Shown: positions 53,623 to 63,701 of the stretch, in pieces
Layout: each line of letters starts with the position of its first letter
How positions within the stretch are numbered: the first letter of the stretch is position 1
Assembly: GCF_000376445.1 (NCBI RefSeq)
Contig: NZ_AQXI01000006.1
Span: forward strand, 1 to 64,000
Source: Haladaptatus paucihalophilus DX253
GTDB lineage: Archaea; Halobacteriota; Halobacteria; Halobacteriales; Haladaptataceae
Direction of reading: 5' to 3'
DNA: 64,000 nt
Translations under genes and position numbers: made by a program
The notes under the pieces: generated by a model
The model's input: only the letters and a program-made list of their open reading frames with translations
The model's database searches: none
Told to the model about the DNA's origin: nothing

Positions 53623-54441
53623 TCACTTCGGCTCGGTACCTCGGGAGTTTACCGCGCGGATATGGTACGCGTCCGAGCGCTCGCTGAGGCGTTCGACGTC
53701 GAAACCGTGTTCGCGGAGATACGCTTCGATTTCCGCTGTCGAGGTGTCGTACTGTTCGCTCAACTCGTGGTGAAGTTCCGCGTAGACGACGCGAACGTCG
53801 GATAGAATATCGTCGAATCCACGGAGAACTTGGAGTTCGGCACCTTCGACGTCTATTTTGAGGATATCCGGTGCGGGGTACCGTCCCGTCTCGACCAGCG
53901 TTTTCCCTTGAAACACGTCGATTTCGAGCTCGCCATCGACCGAAAGGGCGTGTTTTCCCTCGCCGTAGTTTCGGCTCTCGACGGCGAGTGAGCCCGCACC
54001 GTCCTCGTCCGAGAGGGCGAACTCGGCGATATCCCATCGGCTGACGGGAACGTTTGCGGAGAGGTTGTGTCGAAGTCGAATCGCATTCGTCGGCATCGGT
54101 TCGAACGCGACGACCACGCCGCTATCGAGCCGTTTCCCGACGAAACAGGTGTGTGTCCCGATGTTGGCGCCGATGTCGTACACCACGTCCGATTCGCGGA
54201 CATCGTTCAGCAACGACTCGATGACGGGTTGTTCGCCGACGAGCGATGTCACGCGGGAATATTCGGTCCGAGAGTCGGTGGCGAATTCGACCGTATATCC
54301 CCCGACGGTCACGGGGACGGACCAGAGATGGAGTGCCAGTTTGGCGTGCCAGTAGAGTGTCGCAATTGCTGGCGCGATACCCGCCTGTTTACAGAGATTC
54401 CACAGGCGGCTTTGGGCGGCCCATCGCTCCAAATCACGCAT
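53623..54441 (-). CDS. FkbM-family methyltransferase
   Basis: 272 residues. SAM-binding motif DVVYDIGANIGTHTCFVGKR, then VVAFEPMPTNAIRLRHNL and PDILKIDVEGAELQVLRGFD are the family blocks. The rest is a helical N-terminus. FkbM enzymes O-methylate sugars or lipids in glycan clusters; the acceptor is unknown. It is divergent from the GT4 gene at 54611 and has a TATA-like AATATATAT at 54467-54475. Confidence 0.9.
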   Translation of the reverse strand: MRDLERWAAQSRLWNLCKQAGIAPAIATLYWHAKLALHLWSVPVTVGGYTVEFATDSRTEYSRVTSLVGEQPVIESLLNDVRESDVVYDIGANIGTHTCFVGKRLDSGVVVAFEPMPTNAIRLRHNLSANVPVSRWDIAEFALSDEDGAGSLAVESRNYGEGKHALSVDGELEIDVFQGKTLVETGRYPAPDILKIDVEGAELQVLRGFDDILSDVRVVYAELHHELSEQYDTSTAEIEAYLREHGFDVERLSERSDAYHIRAVNSRGTEPK

Positions 54442-54610
54442 ACAAAGCACAATCGGAGGTCGACTGATAAATATATATCATCGATAAGCGGGAGAACGGA
54501 GGCGAACGGCTCGACTTAGCAGCCCCATAACAAAGGTCGCAAAGAGTATCTGTTTCGATGAGCACCGGTTGCCGACACACGGCGTACGAGAGGAATCCAA
54601 AATCACACCG

Positions 54611-55843
54611 ATGAACGTGTTGTTTCTTCCGAATCACGACGACAATCCGTACCAACTGCTGCTGGCGGATGCGCTCGAATCACACGGCGTCTCCGTCTCG
54701 CGTGGGAGTGCTAGCGGCCTCGCTCCCGTTCTCTCCGGAGTCGCACGAAACGACCCGGACGTGTTGCATTTCCACTGGCTCCACCAGTTCGTAATCGGGC
54801 GAACGCGAACGCGGAGCTATGTGGCCGCGGTCCGCTTCGCCTTCGAAGTGCTGATTTCGAAGTTGCTCGGCATCTCCATCGTCTGGACGGTTCACAACGT
54901 TCTTCAGCACGAGCGGCACTTCCCACGATTCGAACGGCGCGTGCGCGCGCTGTTCGCCCGGCAATGTGACGAGATAATCGTCCACAGTCCGGCCGCACGC
55001 GACCGTGTGATGAGCGCGTACGACCTCCCGGACGAACACGAGGAGCGAATCACGGTCGTCTCTCACGGGAACTACGTCGGGAGTTACGAAAACGAGGTCA
55101 GCCGAGCCGAAGCCCGCGAGCACTTCGGATTCGGCGACGACGAGATGGTGTACCTCTTTTTCGGGAACGTGCGGTCGTACAAGAACGTCCCGAAACTGGT
55201 GGAGACGTTCCGCACCATCGACGACGAGGATGCTCGTCTCGTCATCGCCGGAAATCCGCCGAACGACCGCAAGGAGAGCGCGAAACTCGCGCGGGGATGC
55301 CGGGCCGACGACCGCGTTCGAACCGACTTCACCTACATCCCCGACGACGAGATTCAGCTGTACATGAACGCGGCGGATTCGGTCGTCCTGCCGTTTACGC
55401 GCGTTCTCACGTCCGGGAGCGTCATCCTCGCCATGTCGTTCGGAAAGCCGGTCATCGCGCCGCGACTCGGCTGTCTACCCGACGTGCTCGGGCCGAAAAC
55501 CGAACTGCTGTACGACCCTGACGACCCGAGCGGCCTTCGGACGGCGATGAAACGCGCACCGACGCTCGACCTCGACGAAATCGGGCGGCAAACGCGCGAG
55601 CGCGCGATGTCGTTCGACTGGGATGTCGTCGGCGAACGGACGGCGGCGGTGTATCGGTCGGCGACCGACGACCGGCCGGTCGAGACGCTGTTGCCCGAAA
55701 GCGATGCGTACGACGCGACGGTACGCAGTTCGGCGGAAACGGTCACCGACGGCGGCGCGGACGGTGCGTCGGACGGCGAAACGGTGGATGTGACGGCTGG
55801 ACCGAGCGCGAACGGGCGGAACACGAGGGAGGAGAGACGATGA
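54611..55843 (+). CDS. GT4-like glycosyltransferase with acidic tail
   Basis: 410 residues. MNVLFLPNHDDNPYQLLLAD begins a GT-B fold; VLHFHWLHQFVIGR and SIVWTVHNVLQHERHFPRFE are typical of the GumK/GT4-like group. The C-terminal donor domain has ADSVVLPFTRVLTSGSVILA and GKPVIAPRLGCLPDVLG. A tail of about 50 residues is Asp/Gly/Thr-rich. The start is placed 14 codons in from an upstream candidate because the GT-B strand begins here. It overlaps the flippase gene by four bases (ATGA). Confidence 0.85.
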   Translation: MNVLFLPNHDDNPYQLLLADALESHGVSVSRGSASGLAPVLSGVARNDPDVLHFHWLHQFVIGRTRTRSYVAAVRFAFEVLISKLLGISIVWTVHNVLQHERHFPRFERRVRALFARQCDEIIVHSPAARDRVMSAYDLPDEHEERITVVSHGNYVGSYENEVSRAEAREHFGFGDDEMVYLFFGNVRSYKNVPKLVETFRTIDDEDARLVIAGNPPNDRKESAKLARGCRADDRVRTDFTYIPDDEIQLYMNAADSVVLPFTRVLTSGSVILAMSFGKPVIAPRLGCLPDVLGPKTELLYDPDDPSGLRTAMKRAPTLDLDEIGRQTRERAMSFDWDVVGERTAAVYRSATDDRPVETLLPESDAYDATVRSSAETVTDGGADGASDGETVDVTAGPSANGRNTREERR

Positions 55844-57363
55844 GCGGACGGTCGCCAATCGAACTGCTTCGATGGGTGAAAGCGACGTTGACGCCGGGTG
55901 ACGACATCTCGGGTCGTGCGGTGACGAGCGGTATCTGGGCGTCGATGGCGAACGTCATCGGACGCGGCCTGCAACTGGTCAAACTCGTCGTGCTCGCCAA
56001 CATTCTGACTCCGGTGCAGTTCGGGTTGGTCGCATACGCGCTGTTGACGTTGGCGGCGATGCGCCGCTTTTCGAACCTCGGCATCAAGCAGGCACTCATT
56101 CAGAAAGAGGAGGACAACATCAACGAGTACCTCGACACCGCGTGGACGCTATCGGCGGTTCGCGGGGCGATACTGGCCTCCATCGGGTTCCTCGCGGCAC
56201 CGTACATCGCGCGGGACTTCTTCGGCGCGCAACCGCCAGCGACGCAGGTGATTCAGGTGATGTCGTTGGTGCCGTTGATAACCGGGATTCAGAACCCCGG
56301 CATCGTCTACTTCCGCAAGGATTTGGACTACGACAAGCAGTTCGTCTACCTCGTCGGCAAAGCGGTCGCCGCGGTGAGCGTGACCATCGGATTGGCGTTG
56401 CTCTGGGGCAACGTGTGGTCGCTCGTGGTCGGCGACATCGCGGGCGTGGTGGTGGCGACGTCGCTGTCGTACGTCCTCCACGGATACCGCCCGTGGCCGA
56501 GCATCGATATGGACCAGACGCGGGAACTCGTGGGATACGGAAAGTGGATTACGGCATCGGGAATCATCGTCTTCCTCATCACGGAAGGGGACGACGTGTT
56601 CGTCGGATGGTTGCTCGGCAGCGCCGCTATCGGCCTCTATCAGTACTCGTACAAGGTGTCGAACGCCCCGGCGACCGAAGTGACGAAGGTGCTGACGAGC
56701 GTCATCTTCCCGACGTACTCGAAGCTACAGAACGACGCCGCGAACCTCCGCCGCGCGTTCTTCAAGACGGTGCAACTGACCACGTTCATCTCGATTCCGT
56801 TGGCGGCGGGCATCGTGGCGGTCGCACCCGCGTTCGTTCACGCGTTCCTCGGTCCGGAGTGGGTGCCTGCGATTCCCATCATGCAGTTGCTCGCGGTGTG
56901 GGGGCTGCTCCGGTCCATCGGAGCGACGACCGGCCCGCTGTTCCAGGCGGTCGGCAAACCCGACCTCGCCACCAAGATACAGGTCGGAAAGCTCGCCATC
57001 ATCCTGTTGACCATCTACCCGGCGACCGCGGCGTACGGGGTCATCGGAACGAGCGCGGTCATCGTCGGCAACTCCGTTCTGTTCTCCGAGCCGGTTTCGA
57101 CCTACCTCGCCGTCCGCGAAGTGGAAGGGAGCTACAGGCAGTTCCTTCGCCTCCTGTTGTACCCGCTCGTGGCGAGCATCGGAATGGTAGCGGTCGTGGT
57201 CTTCGTCGGGACGAAAGTACCCGTCGGCGGTATCCCGAAGTTCGGAATCATGGTCGCAACGGGCGTCGTCGTGTACGGTGCCGCCATCGTCACCATGGAG
57301 CTGTGGGGGAACTACGGAATCCGCGACGTGTTCCGGACGATGGTCGGTGCTGTCGGGGAGTGA
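55840..57363 (+). CDS. Wzx-like polysaccharide flippase (second)
   Basis: 507 residues, about twelve to fourteen membrane helices. The start is helical and polar; LVVLANILTPVQFGLVAYAL and IKQALIQKEEDNINEYLDTA match the MATE/Wzx family of lipid-linked oligosaccharide flippases. The gene starts inside the preceding GT4 stop (ATGA). It lacks the Thr-rich tail of the flippase at 47880. Two flippases in one locus may handle two different glycans. Confidence 0.9.
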   Translation: MSGRSPIELLRWVKATLTPGDDISGRAVTSGIWASMANVIGRGLQLVKLVVLANILTPVQFGLVAYALLTLAAMRRFSNLGIKQALIQKEEDNINEYLDTAWTLSAVRGAILASIGFLAAPYIARDFFGAQPPATQVIQVMSLVPLITGIQNPGIVYFRKDLDYDKQFVYLVGKAVAAVSVTIGLALLWGNVWSLVVGDIAGVVVATSLSYVLHGYRPWPSIDMDQTRELVGYGKWITASGIIVFLITEGDDVFVGWLLGSAAIGLYQYSYKVSNAPATEVTKVLTSVIFPTYSKLQNDAANLRRAFFKTVQLTTFISIPLAAGIVAVAPAFVHAFLGPEWVPAIPIMQLLAVWGLLRSIGATTGPLFQAVGKPDLATKIQVGKLAIILLTIYPATAAYGVIGTSAVIVGNSVLFSEPVSTYLAVREVEGSYRQFLRLLLYPLVASIGMVAVVVFVGTKVPVGGIPKFGIMVATGVVVYGAAIVTMELWGNYGIRDVFRTMVGAVGE

Positions 57364-57561
57364 AAACGGTTTCAGAGGCCCCTAAACACAATTTTCCTGA
57401 TGTTATACTGTGTATAGTTAACCCTCATTGACGCTATAGACAGCAGTAGAGCCAACCGTGACACGAGCGAGAGAGGAAGGCACGAGACGAAATCGGCGCG
57501 CAGTCCGATGCCGCCGTGGCACGGAGCGACCGCCCACAGACCCAACGGAGGAGCACGAAGG

Positions 57562-59310
57562 ATGAACAAAGAGATATTTGGTGTCTTCGGTGATCGAGAC
57601 GAGTTCGAACGGTTCCGCTCCGAGCGGGAGTTCGACGATATCGTGACGAGCAACGTTGCGACCGTCGGAATTCGAGATACGGGACTCGGAATTCCCGGTC
57701 GGAGTGCCTCGTACTCGGGCGAACTCGGGTCGTGTATCATCTGGGGAGAGGCGTACCCCAACAAACGCGGGTGGTCCGAACCCGCCCGCTGGCTGTTGGA
57801 ACAGTACGCCGAAAACGGAGTGGACGCCATCAGGTCGCTCAACGGGTCGTACCTCGCGTTCATCGAACACGACGGGGACACCATCGTGCTCACCGACTCT
57901 ATCCGGTCGTGGGAGTGTTTCTACACCGACGACCCCGGCGTGCGCGTGTTCGGGTCCGACGCGGCGGAGGTCGCAAAGACCATCGACAACCCGACGATGC
58001 GCCGACAGTCGGTCGGCGAGTTCCTTCACATGGGCGTCGTTCTCGGCGACAAAACGCTGTTTCACGAGCTCCACCGCGCGCCGTTCGACGGCTATCTCAC
58101 CCCGGACGAGGCGGGCGAACTCGACCGGTTCGTCTACGAGGAGCGGGAGATGGACTACGCGAGCGAACTCGCGGACCGGATGCAGCGTGCGATTCGACTC
58201 CGTTCGCGTCAGCCGGGCAAGAAGGGTCTGTTGCTGTCGGCGGGGTACGATTCGCGGACGCTGCTGTCACAGCTTCCCGACCTCGACCACAGCTACACCG
58301 TCGGAATGCCGGACGCACAGGAGGTGAAGGTCGCCCGGCGCTTGGCGAAACAGTACAACGTGGACCACACGACGCTGGTGACGAACGACCGGTACATCAC
58401 GCCCGGGGAACAGAAGGTGCGCGACACGCAGGGCATCAAGGAGTCCATCCACATCCATCACGCGGGCTACAACAGCGAGATGGAAGTGGACACGATGTAT
58501 CACGCCCTGCTGTTCGACACGCTGTTGAAGGGATTCGGTCACAAGCGAACCGAGTTGAAGCTGTTCGGAAAGACCATCCCGACGAAGAAGATGGAGTCGG
58601 ACCCCGACCCGATCGAGGCGTCGCTCGACAACTTCGGCTACCTTCCCGATCGGAGCAGGAAGGTCGCGGAGAAGTACACGTCCGACCCTGACGCCGCCGG
58701 AAAGTTCGTCCGGCAAGCCATCGATTCGGAGTTCGACCGCTGCTGGAAGCGGACCGACTCCGTGCAGAACGCTCTCGCGCTGTTCAGCATCCGGAACCAG
58801 CCGACGATTCCGTCGCGGACCCACCTCGCGGATAACTACCTCGAATCGTTCATCGCGGCCGACACGGAGCTGCTGGAGTGGCACCTGCAAACGCCGCCGG
58901 AGTACCGGAACACGTCGACGTTCATCCGAGCGATTCGGCAGCTGGACGAGGACCTGTTCCGCCACCGTCCTCCGGACCGGCCGTACACGTCGACGTTCTT
59001 GTCCCAGATGGAGCAGTTCGTGCGCCGAAAACTCCCGTTCATCACGGAGTTCCAACCCGCGTGGCCCGACCGACAGAAGGTGTATGACCGCTACAACTTG
59101 GACCAGCGGTTGTTCCCCGAAAACGAGACGATTCACGACCTTCCGTCGCGTCACAAGCTCCGGATCAACGATATGGTCGGCTGGGTCGCGCAGTGTTCGG
59201 AGAACATGGTCAACCCGACGGACGTTCTGCACATGCCGACCGAGGCACAGGGAACCGACGACGCGGGGTCGAAGCGGCGCGGAGCCGACGAAGTACGGTC
59301 GGAAAACTGA
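57562..59310 (+). CDS. Asparagine-synthase-like protein, likely without glutaminase activity
   Basis: 582 residues. The N-terminal part has the NTN-hydrolase-like glutaminase fold (YLAFIEHDGDTIVLTDSIRS) but starts MNKEIFGVFG and lacks the Cys2 nucleophile. The synthetase domain has a PP-loop-like LLLSAGYDSRTLL (226-231 being SAGYDS), where most enzymes have SGGxDSS. Such proteins occur in polysaccharide clusters, where they may amidate uronic acids or transfer ammonia from another source. The start at MNKEIF is chosen over one 18 codons upstream that has no similarity. It follows the flippase by about 200 bp. Confidence 0.8.
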   Translation: MNKEIFGVFGDRDEFERFRSEREFDDIVTSNVATVGIRDTGLGIPGRSASYSGELGSCIIWGEAYPNKRGWSEPARWLLEQYAENGVDAIRSLNGSYLAFIEHDGDTIVLTDSIRSWECFYTDDPGVRVFGSDAAEVAKTIDNPTMRRQSVGEFLHMGVVLGDKTLFHELHRAPFDGYLTPDEAGELDRFVYEEREMDYASELADRMQRAIRLRSRQPGKKGLLLSAGYDSRTLLSQLPDLDHSYTVGMPDAQEVKVARRLAKQYNVDHTTLVTNDRYITPGEQKVRDTQGIKESIHIHHAGYNSEMEVDTMYHALLFDTLLKGFGHKRTELKLFGKTIPTKKMESDPDPIEASLDNFGYLPDRSRKVAEKYTSDPDAAGKFVRQAIDSEFDRCWKRTDSVQNALALFSIRNQPTIPSRTHLADNYLESFIAADTELLEWHLQTPPEYRNTSTFIRAIRQLDEDLFRHRPPDRPYTSTFLSQMEQFVRRKLPFITEFQPAWPDRQKVYDRYNLDQRLFPENETIHDLPSRHKLRINDMVGWVAQCSENMVNPTDVLHMPTEAQGTDDAGSKRRGADEVRSEN

Positions 59311-59320
59311 TTAGGAGCCG

Positions 59321-59330
59321 TATAATAAAA
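59321..59330 (+). promoter_or_regulatory. TATA-like box of the DUF1616 gene
   Basis: TATAATAAAA, 26-35 bases before ATG 59356. Confidence 0.5.
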
Positions 59331-59355
59331 CCCGCTCAGGTCGATTTTCACGTCA

Positions 59356-60594
59356 ATGAGTACGAATAGCCGCTGGTGGTTTCTCGACCTCGTACTAGCG
59401 CTTATGCTGACCGCTGTCGGCGGAGTAGCGGCGTATGTTGAACTCGGTGGACGAGTACGTGTCGCCCTCGTACTCCCGCTCGTCGTCTTTCTCCCGGGAT
59501 ACGTTCTCATCTCGGCACTGTTCCCGGAGGGCAGCGAGGGCGAAACACGGACGTTCGGATCGGGGAACGACGACGCCGCGTACGCCGTCGGCGGACCCGA
59601 GCGGGTGGCGCTCGCGGCCGCGCTCAGCGTCGCCGTCGTCCCCATGATCGCCGCGCTTTCGAACTTCACGCCGTGGGGCGTTCGCGTGCATCCGATTCTG
59701 TACGGCATCGTCGGGTTCACCGCGATTTTCGGAGTTATCGCGTTCATACGGCGACTGCGCGTCCCGGCCGAGCGACGATATTCGCCCGGGGTACCCGGCT
59801 TGCTGTTCAATCCGAGCGGCCGTTCGGGAAGCGGCGTAACGGTAGCGCTGAACGTCGGCATCGTAATCGCGTTCCTCCTGCTGGCGTCGAGCGTCGGGTT
59901 CGCGGTGCTCAACCCACCACAGGGGAAGGCGTTCACGGAATTCTACGTGAGCAACACGAACGACGTGAACAGCAAGACGAATACGATGTACGACACCGAC
60001 CTCGCCGCTGACGGCGTGACGGTCAGCGTTCACAATCACGAGCGAGAGCGGACGGAGTACACCGTCGTCGCGGTCATCCAGCAGGTCGATGGGGGAGAGG
60101 TCACGAAGCAATCCCAGTTCGCCAAAGAGCAGGTGACGGTCGATGCCGGGGAGAAAAAGCAGGTGAAACTCACCGGCGACCCGGCGTTCACCGGCGAGAA
60201 CGTCCGCGTCCAACTCCTCCTGTACAAGGGGTCTGCGTCGGGCGAACCGTACATGAAGGCTCGCGCGTGGGTTTCCTCGCGGAGCGGGCTCTCAGAACAG
60301 ACGGATACGGGAAGCGATACCCAAAAGTCTGACAGCGGAACGAGTAGCGACGGCGGAGACGACCAACAGACGACGGAACAACAGCAAACGACACAACGGC
60401 AAACGACGGAACAACAACGGACGACACAACAGCAGACGACGAGGCGGCAAACGACACAACAGCAAACGACGTCGACGAGTTCGCAACCGCCATCGACGAC
60501 CACCACCACGACTTCGACGGGGACCACTACGACGGGAACCACAACGACGACTACCACTACGACGACTACCGACGACGGCGGCTTCTTCTCGTAA
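59356..60594 (+). CDS. DUF1616 membrane protein with Thr/Gln-rich tail
   Basis: 412 residues. Four membrane helices (FLDLVLALMLTAVGGVAAYV; ALVLPLVVFLPGYVLISALF, and two more) precede the outside beta domain typical of DUF1616: GKAFTEFYVSNTNDVN, then VSVHNHERERTEYTVVAVIQ. From residue 335 the chain becomes Gln/Thr/Arg-rich (TTEQQQTTQRQTTEQQ), then a run of Thr. DUF1616 proteins accompany N-glycan genes in haloarchaea; the function is unsettled. A repeat-rich stalk like that on the flippase suggests exposure at the surface. Confidence 0.85.
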   Translation: MSTNSRWWFLDLVLALMLTAVGGVAAYVELGGRVRVALVLPLVVFLPGYVLISALFPEGSEGETRTFGSGNDDAAYAVGGPERVALAAALSVAVVPMIAALSNFTPWGVRVHPILYGIVGFTAIFGVIAFIRRLRVPAERRYSPGVPGLLFNPSGRSGSGVTVALNVGIVIAFLLLASSVGFAVLNPPQGKAFTEFYVSNTNDVNSKTNTMYDTDLAADGVTVSVHNHERERTEYTVVAVIQQVDGGEVTKQSQFAKEQVTVDAGEKKQVKLTGDPAFTGENVRVQLLLYKGSASGEPYMKARAWVSSRSGLSEQTDTGSDTQKSDSGTSSDGGDDQQTTEQQQTTQRQTTEQQRTTQQQTTRRQTTQQQTTSTSSQPPSTTTTTTSTGTTTTGTTTTTTTTTTTDDGGFFS

Positions 60595-60663
60595 AGGTCG
60601 GGACTCGTCTCACACAACTGACCCCTGTCGTCTCGAACGACGGCCGAACGGAAAGAAAACGGA

Positions 60664-61581
60664 CTACTGGTACTGGGAGCAGACGCGACGGACGCCTTCC
60701 TCGAAGGTAATCTCCGGTTCCCAGCCGGTGGCTTCGGTGAACTTGCTCACGTCGGCCATCGTGTCGTGGACGTACACGTCCTCCGGGATGGGGTTCTCGA
60801 CGTACACCGGTTCCACGTCGGTTCCGAGTTCCTCGTTGATGTACTCGACGACGGTATCGAAGTCGTAACTTTCGCCCGTGCCGAGGTTGTAGACGCCGGT
60901 GAGTTCGTTCTCGGCCGCGAGTTCGAGACCGCTGACGATATCAGAGACGTGCGTAAAATCGCGCGTCTGACTGCCGTCGCCGTAGATCTCCGGCGAGTCA
61001 CCGTTCGCGATGTCGTCGGCGAACTGGGCGATGATGTTGGCGAACTCGCCCTTGTGTTCTTCCGCGCCGCCGTAGCCCTGATAGACGGAGAAAAACCGCA
61101 TTCCGGCCATGTTCATGTCGTAGTGGTGGGCGAAGTATTCCGCATATCGTTCGCGGGCCAGTTTGGACGCCTCGTAGCCGGTTCGAGCTTCCACGTCCAT
61201 ATCTTCCGGGGACGGTTCCGTTCGGCTTCCGTAGATGGAGGAGGTGGTCGCGTAGACGACGGTATCACAGCCGTCCTTTCGGGCCTGTTCGACGGTGTTG
61301 ACGAATCCCTCGACGTTCACCCGAACGCCCTTCGTCGGGTTCTCCTCGTGCATCGCGTAGGAAGACAGTGCCGCGAGGTGGAAGACGACGTCCACGTCCG
61401 TCGGCAAATCGTCTTCGAGAACGCTTCGTTCCTGGAATTCGACCGCCTCATCGAGGTTTTCTTCGGTTCCGAGATAGCCGTCGTCGATGGCGATAACGTC
61501 GTTCTCTTCGGCGAGATGATTGGCGAGATTCGAACCGATAAATCCGCCACCCCCGGTGACGAGGACGCGTTTTCCGTGCAT
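60664..61581 (-). CDS. NAD-dependent sugar epimerase/dehydratase
   Basis: 305 residues, extended short-chain dehydrogenase fold. The NAD-binding loop is GGGGFIGSNLANHL (10-23); catalytic Tyr136 and Lys140 are in GYEASK; Ser-Ser in ATTSSIYGSR (about 111-120) completes the triad. Most such archaeal proteins are UDP-glucose 4-epimerases or UDP-glucuronate epimerases, making nucleotide sugars for the locus. The end is close to the DUF1616 gene on the other strand. Confidence 0.9.
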   Translation of the reverse strand: MHGKRVLVTGGGGFIGSNLANHLAEENDVIAIDDGYLGTEENLDEAVEFQERSVLEDDLPTDVDVVFHLAALSSYAMHEENPTKGVRVNVEGFVNTVEQARKDGCDTVVYATTSSIYGSRTEPSPEDMDVEARTGYEASKLARERYAEYFAHHYDMNMAGMRFFSVYQGYGGAEEHKGEFANIIAQFADDIANGDSPEIYGDGSQTRDFTHVSDIVSGLELAAENELTGVYNLGTGESYDFDTVVEYINEELGTDVEPVYVENPIPEDVYVHDTMADVSKFTEATGWEPEITFEEGVRRVCSQYQ

Positions 61582-61650
61582 GGTACAGCATGCAAGAGGA
61601 TGTGAGAAAAGGGTTGCTCTCTTTAGGAGAACGGAAGAAACGGGGTCAGT

Positions 61651-63657
61651 CTATATCGTCCGGTTGGCACAGAGCATCACGTCGCCGTTGTTGTAGAGGA
61701 TGCTCTGGTCGGGGCGACACAACTGTTGCTGTGACACCTGCCGCTGAACGGGAACGGTGGCGGTTATCTGCTCGCCGTCCTTCGTGACGTGCTTCACGAG
61801 GACGAACTTCGGCGTCCCCGTTGACTGATACCGACGGTAAACGGTTATCGGGTGGTCCGTCGGTCCGTCCCGATTGTCAGCGGAGAGGTTGGCAGCTGCT
61901 GCCGGATACGACCCCGTTCTCGAAAACACCGTCTGATACGGGTGGTCCGTGTGTATCACCTGACTCGGCAAGATGTTCGCCGAATCGGGAGACCCGGTCA
62001 TGTCCGAGATGGTGTAGACGGCGGCGACTTCCGGTTTCGTGTACGTCAAGCGCGCCTGCTCATCTTTGAACACGGGGCTGTCGATAGCACCGTGACTGGA
62101 CATCACCATCACGCTCGGATAGACGAGCGCGACGACCAGCAACGCCACGACGACGACGTTTCGGTTGAGATTGTGGACGAGATATCCGACGCCGAGGGCG
62201 GCGAGGATGGCCATCGGCGCGTAGAGGAACGCGAACCATCGCTGCGGGATGAAATTACGGATGCCGAACATCGGCAATCCGAGTGTGAACCCCGTCATCA
62301 CGACGGTCGCGAACAGGAGCGTGAACACGGAATGCGAGATGCGCTTCCGCCGGAGGACGTACAGACAACCGACGACAGTCAACCCGAACAGGATGAGGAA
62401 TCCCATCGTATCGACGTACGACGCCACTTTCTGCATGAGCGTCGGAGCGGGAAGGGAGATGTATTGGGAGTTGTTGCTCGCAAGGTTCAACAGACCTGCA
62501 CTCGACACCAGCGTCTGTTCGAGATACAACAGCACGGTTTCGAGGAACGAGTTCCCGTTGTACGGGGTGAACGACCACATGAAGGTGATGAGTCCCACGT
62601 CGAACGCGAGCAGTCCCGCGAGGTTGACCGGCTCCAGCTTGCGATACACGCCCGGCCGACGCGCGGTCGTCTGGAAGAGTCCCAGTTTGAGGACGAACTG
62701 GGCGAGGAGCCCCGAGAACAGCACGACGAGCATGATGAACGTCGAGACCTGGTGGGTGAGGATGATGGCGATGGAGAGGAACACGAGCAGGCTGAAGTCC
62801 CGTGCGTTGTACTCCAATCGCATAATGCGCAGGAGCGCGTAGACGATGGCGACGAAGAACAACAGGCCGTGGCTCGTCGGAATGAGGTGAATTCCCCACT
62901 CGATGAAATAGTCACCGATGGAGTAGAGCATCGCCGCGAACACGGCCCATCGAGCCGGGACGAGCAGTTTCGTCGCTCCGTAGACGAACACTATCGTCAT
63001 GGGCATCACGACGCCGATGGAGAGGTACAACGCGTTGCGGAGGGACACGTCGTACAACATCGACGAGGACGCGACGAGCAGGTGGAACAGCGGTGCCGCG
63101 ATGTGTTTGTTCCCGTTCATCGCGGACAGGGAGTGCTGTTCGAGCACGCCTCCCGCCAACTGCGTCATGTGCGTCCAGATGTCGATTCCGATGTACGACG
63201 GCGTGGTGTACACCGCCATGAATCGGATGACGAACGCGAGTGAGAGTATCTGCACCAGCAGGAGCGACGGGAGGAAGTCCTCGTCGTCGACGAACAGGAT
63301 TTGCAGCATGATGAGCGTCCCCGTCGCGCCCGAAAGGACGTGGAAGAGCAGGGACCGCTGACCCGCGTGCAGCGCGACGGCGACCATCGCGGCCATCGTT
63401 AGGAAACCGATGGTCGGCAGTATCTGGGCCACCGGCTGTGAAACGGACGGATACGCGTTCATCGTCTCGCGGTCGTTGCGAACCGCGAGCAGATAGAGCG
63501 CACATCCCAGTCCGAGGACGATGGGAATCGTCTTGATGTATATCTGTGAGGCGAAAAACCGCAGCGGAAACAGCCCGAGCGCGATTATGAAGCCGATAAT
63601 CGCGGCGTCAACGTCGAAGCGTCGCTGTTTCAGCCAGCCGGACATTCTCCCGAACAT
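61651..63657 (-). CDS. Large polytopic membrane protein, GT-C-like (DUF2206-type)
   Basis: 668 residues with about thirteen hydrophobic helices. The first outside loop carries IGIDIWTHMTQLAGGVLEQH, where Asp and Glu/His residues resemble GT-C active-site loops. A soluble outside domain ends the chain (TISDMTGSPDSANILPSQVI, VLVKHVTKDGEQITATV). GT-C-fold enzymes use lipid-linked sugars on the outer face. The exact family and activity are not proven. Upstream is the DUF354-type gene on the same strand. Confidence 0.7.
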   Translation of the reverse strand: MFGRMSGWLKQRRFDVDAAIIGFIIALGLFPLRFFASQIYIKTIPIVLGLGCALYLLAVRNDRETMNAYPSVSQPVAQILPTIGFLTMAAMVAVALHAGQRSLLFHVLSGATGTLIMLQILFVDDEDFLPSLLLVQILSLAFVIRFMAVYTTPSYIGIDIWTHMTQLAGGVLEQHSLSAMNGNKHIAAPLFHLLVASSSMLYDVSLRNALYLSIGVVMPMTIVFVYGATKLLVPARWAVFAAMLYSIGDYFIEWGIHLIPTSHGLLFFVAIVYALLRIMRLEYNARDFSLLVFLSIAIILTHQVSTFIMLVVLFSGLLAQFVLKLGLFQTTARRPGVYRKLEPVNLAGLLAFDVGLITFMWSFTPYNGNSFLETVLLYLEQTLVSSAGLLNLASNNSQYISLPAPTLMQKVASYVDTMGFLILFGLTVVGCLYVLRRKRISHSVFTLLFATVVMTGFTLGLPMFGIRNFIPQRWFAFLYAPMAILAALGVGYLVHNLNRNVVVVALLVVALVYPSVMVMSSHGAIDSPVFKDEQARLTYTKPEVAAVYTISDMTGSPDSANILPSQVIHTDHPYQTVFSRTGSYPAAAANLSADNRDGPTDHPITVYRRYQSTGTPKFVLVKHVTKDGEQITATVPVQRQVSQQQLCRPDQSILYNNGDVMLCANRTI

Positions 63658-63701
63658 CGATCAGTGCCTCCGTTCGTCGAATCGTGGTTCCATCATCGTA
63701 T

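Noticed and set aside
52070-54037. 655-codon minus-strand open frame
   Set aside because: It runs antisense to the beta-helix paralog and into the FkbM gene, both of which have strong family blocks; GC-rich third positions leave antisense frames open.
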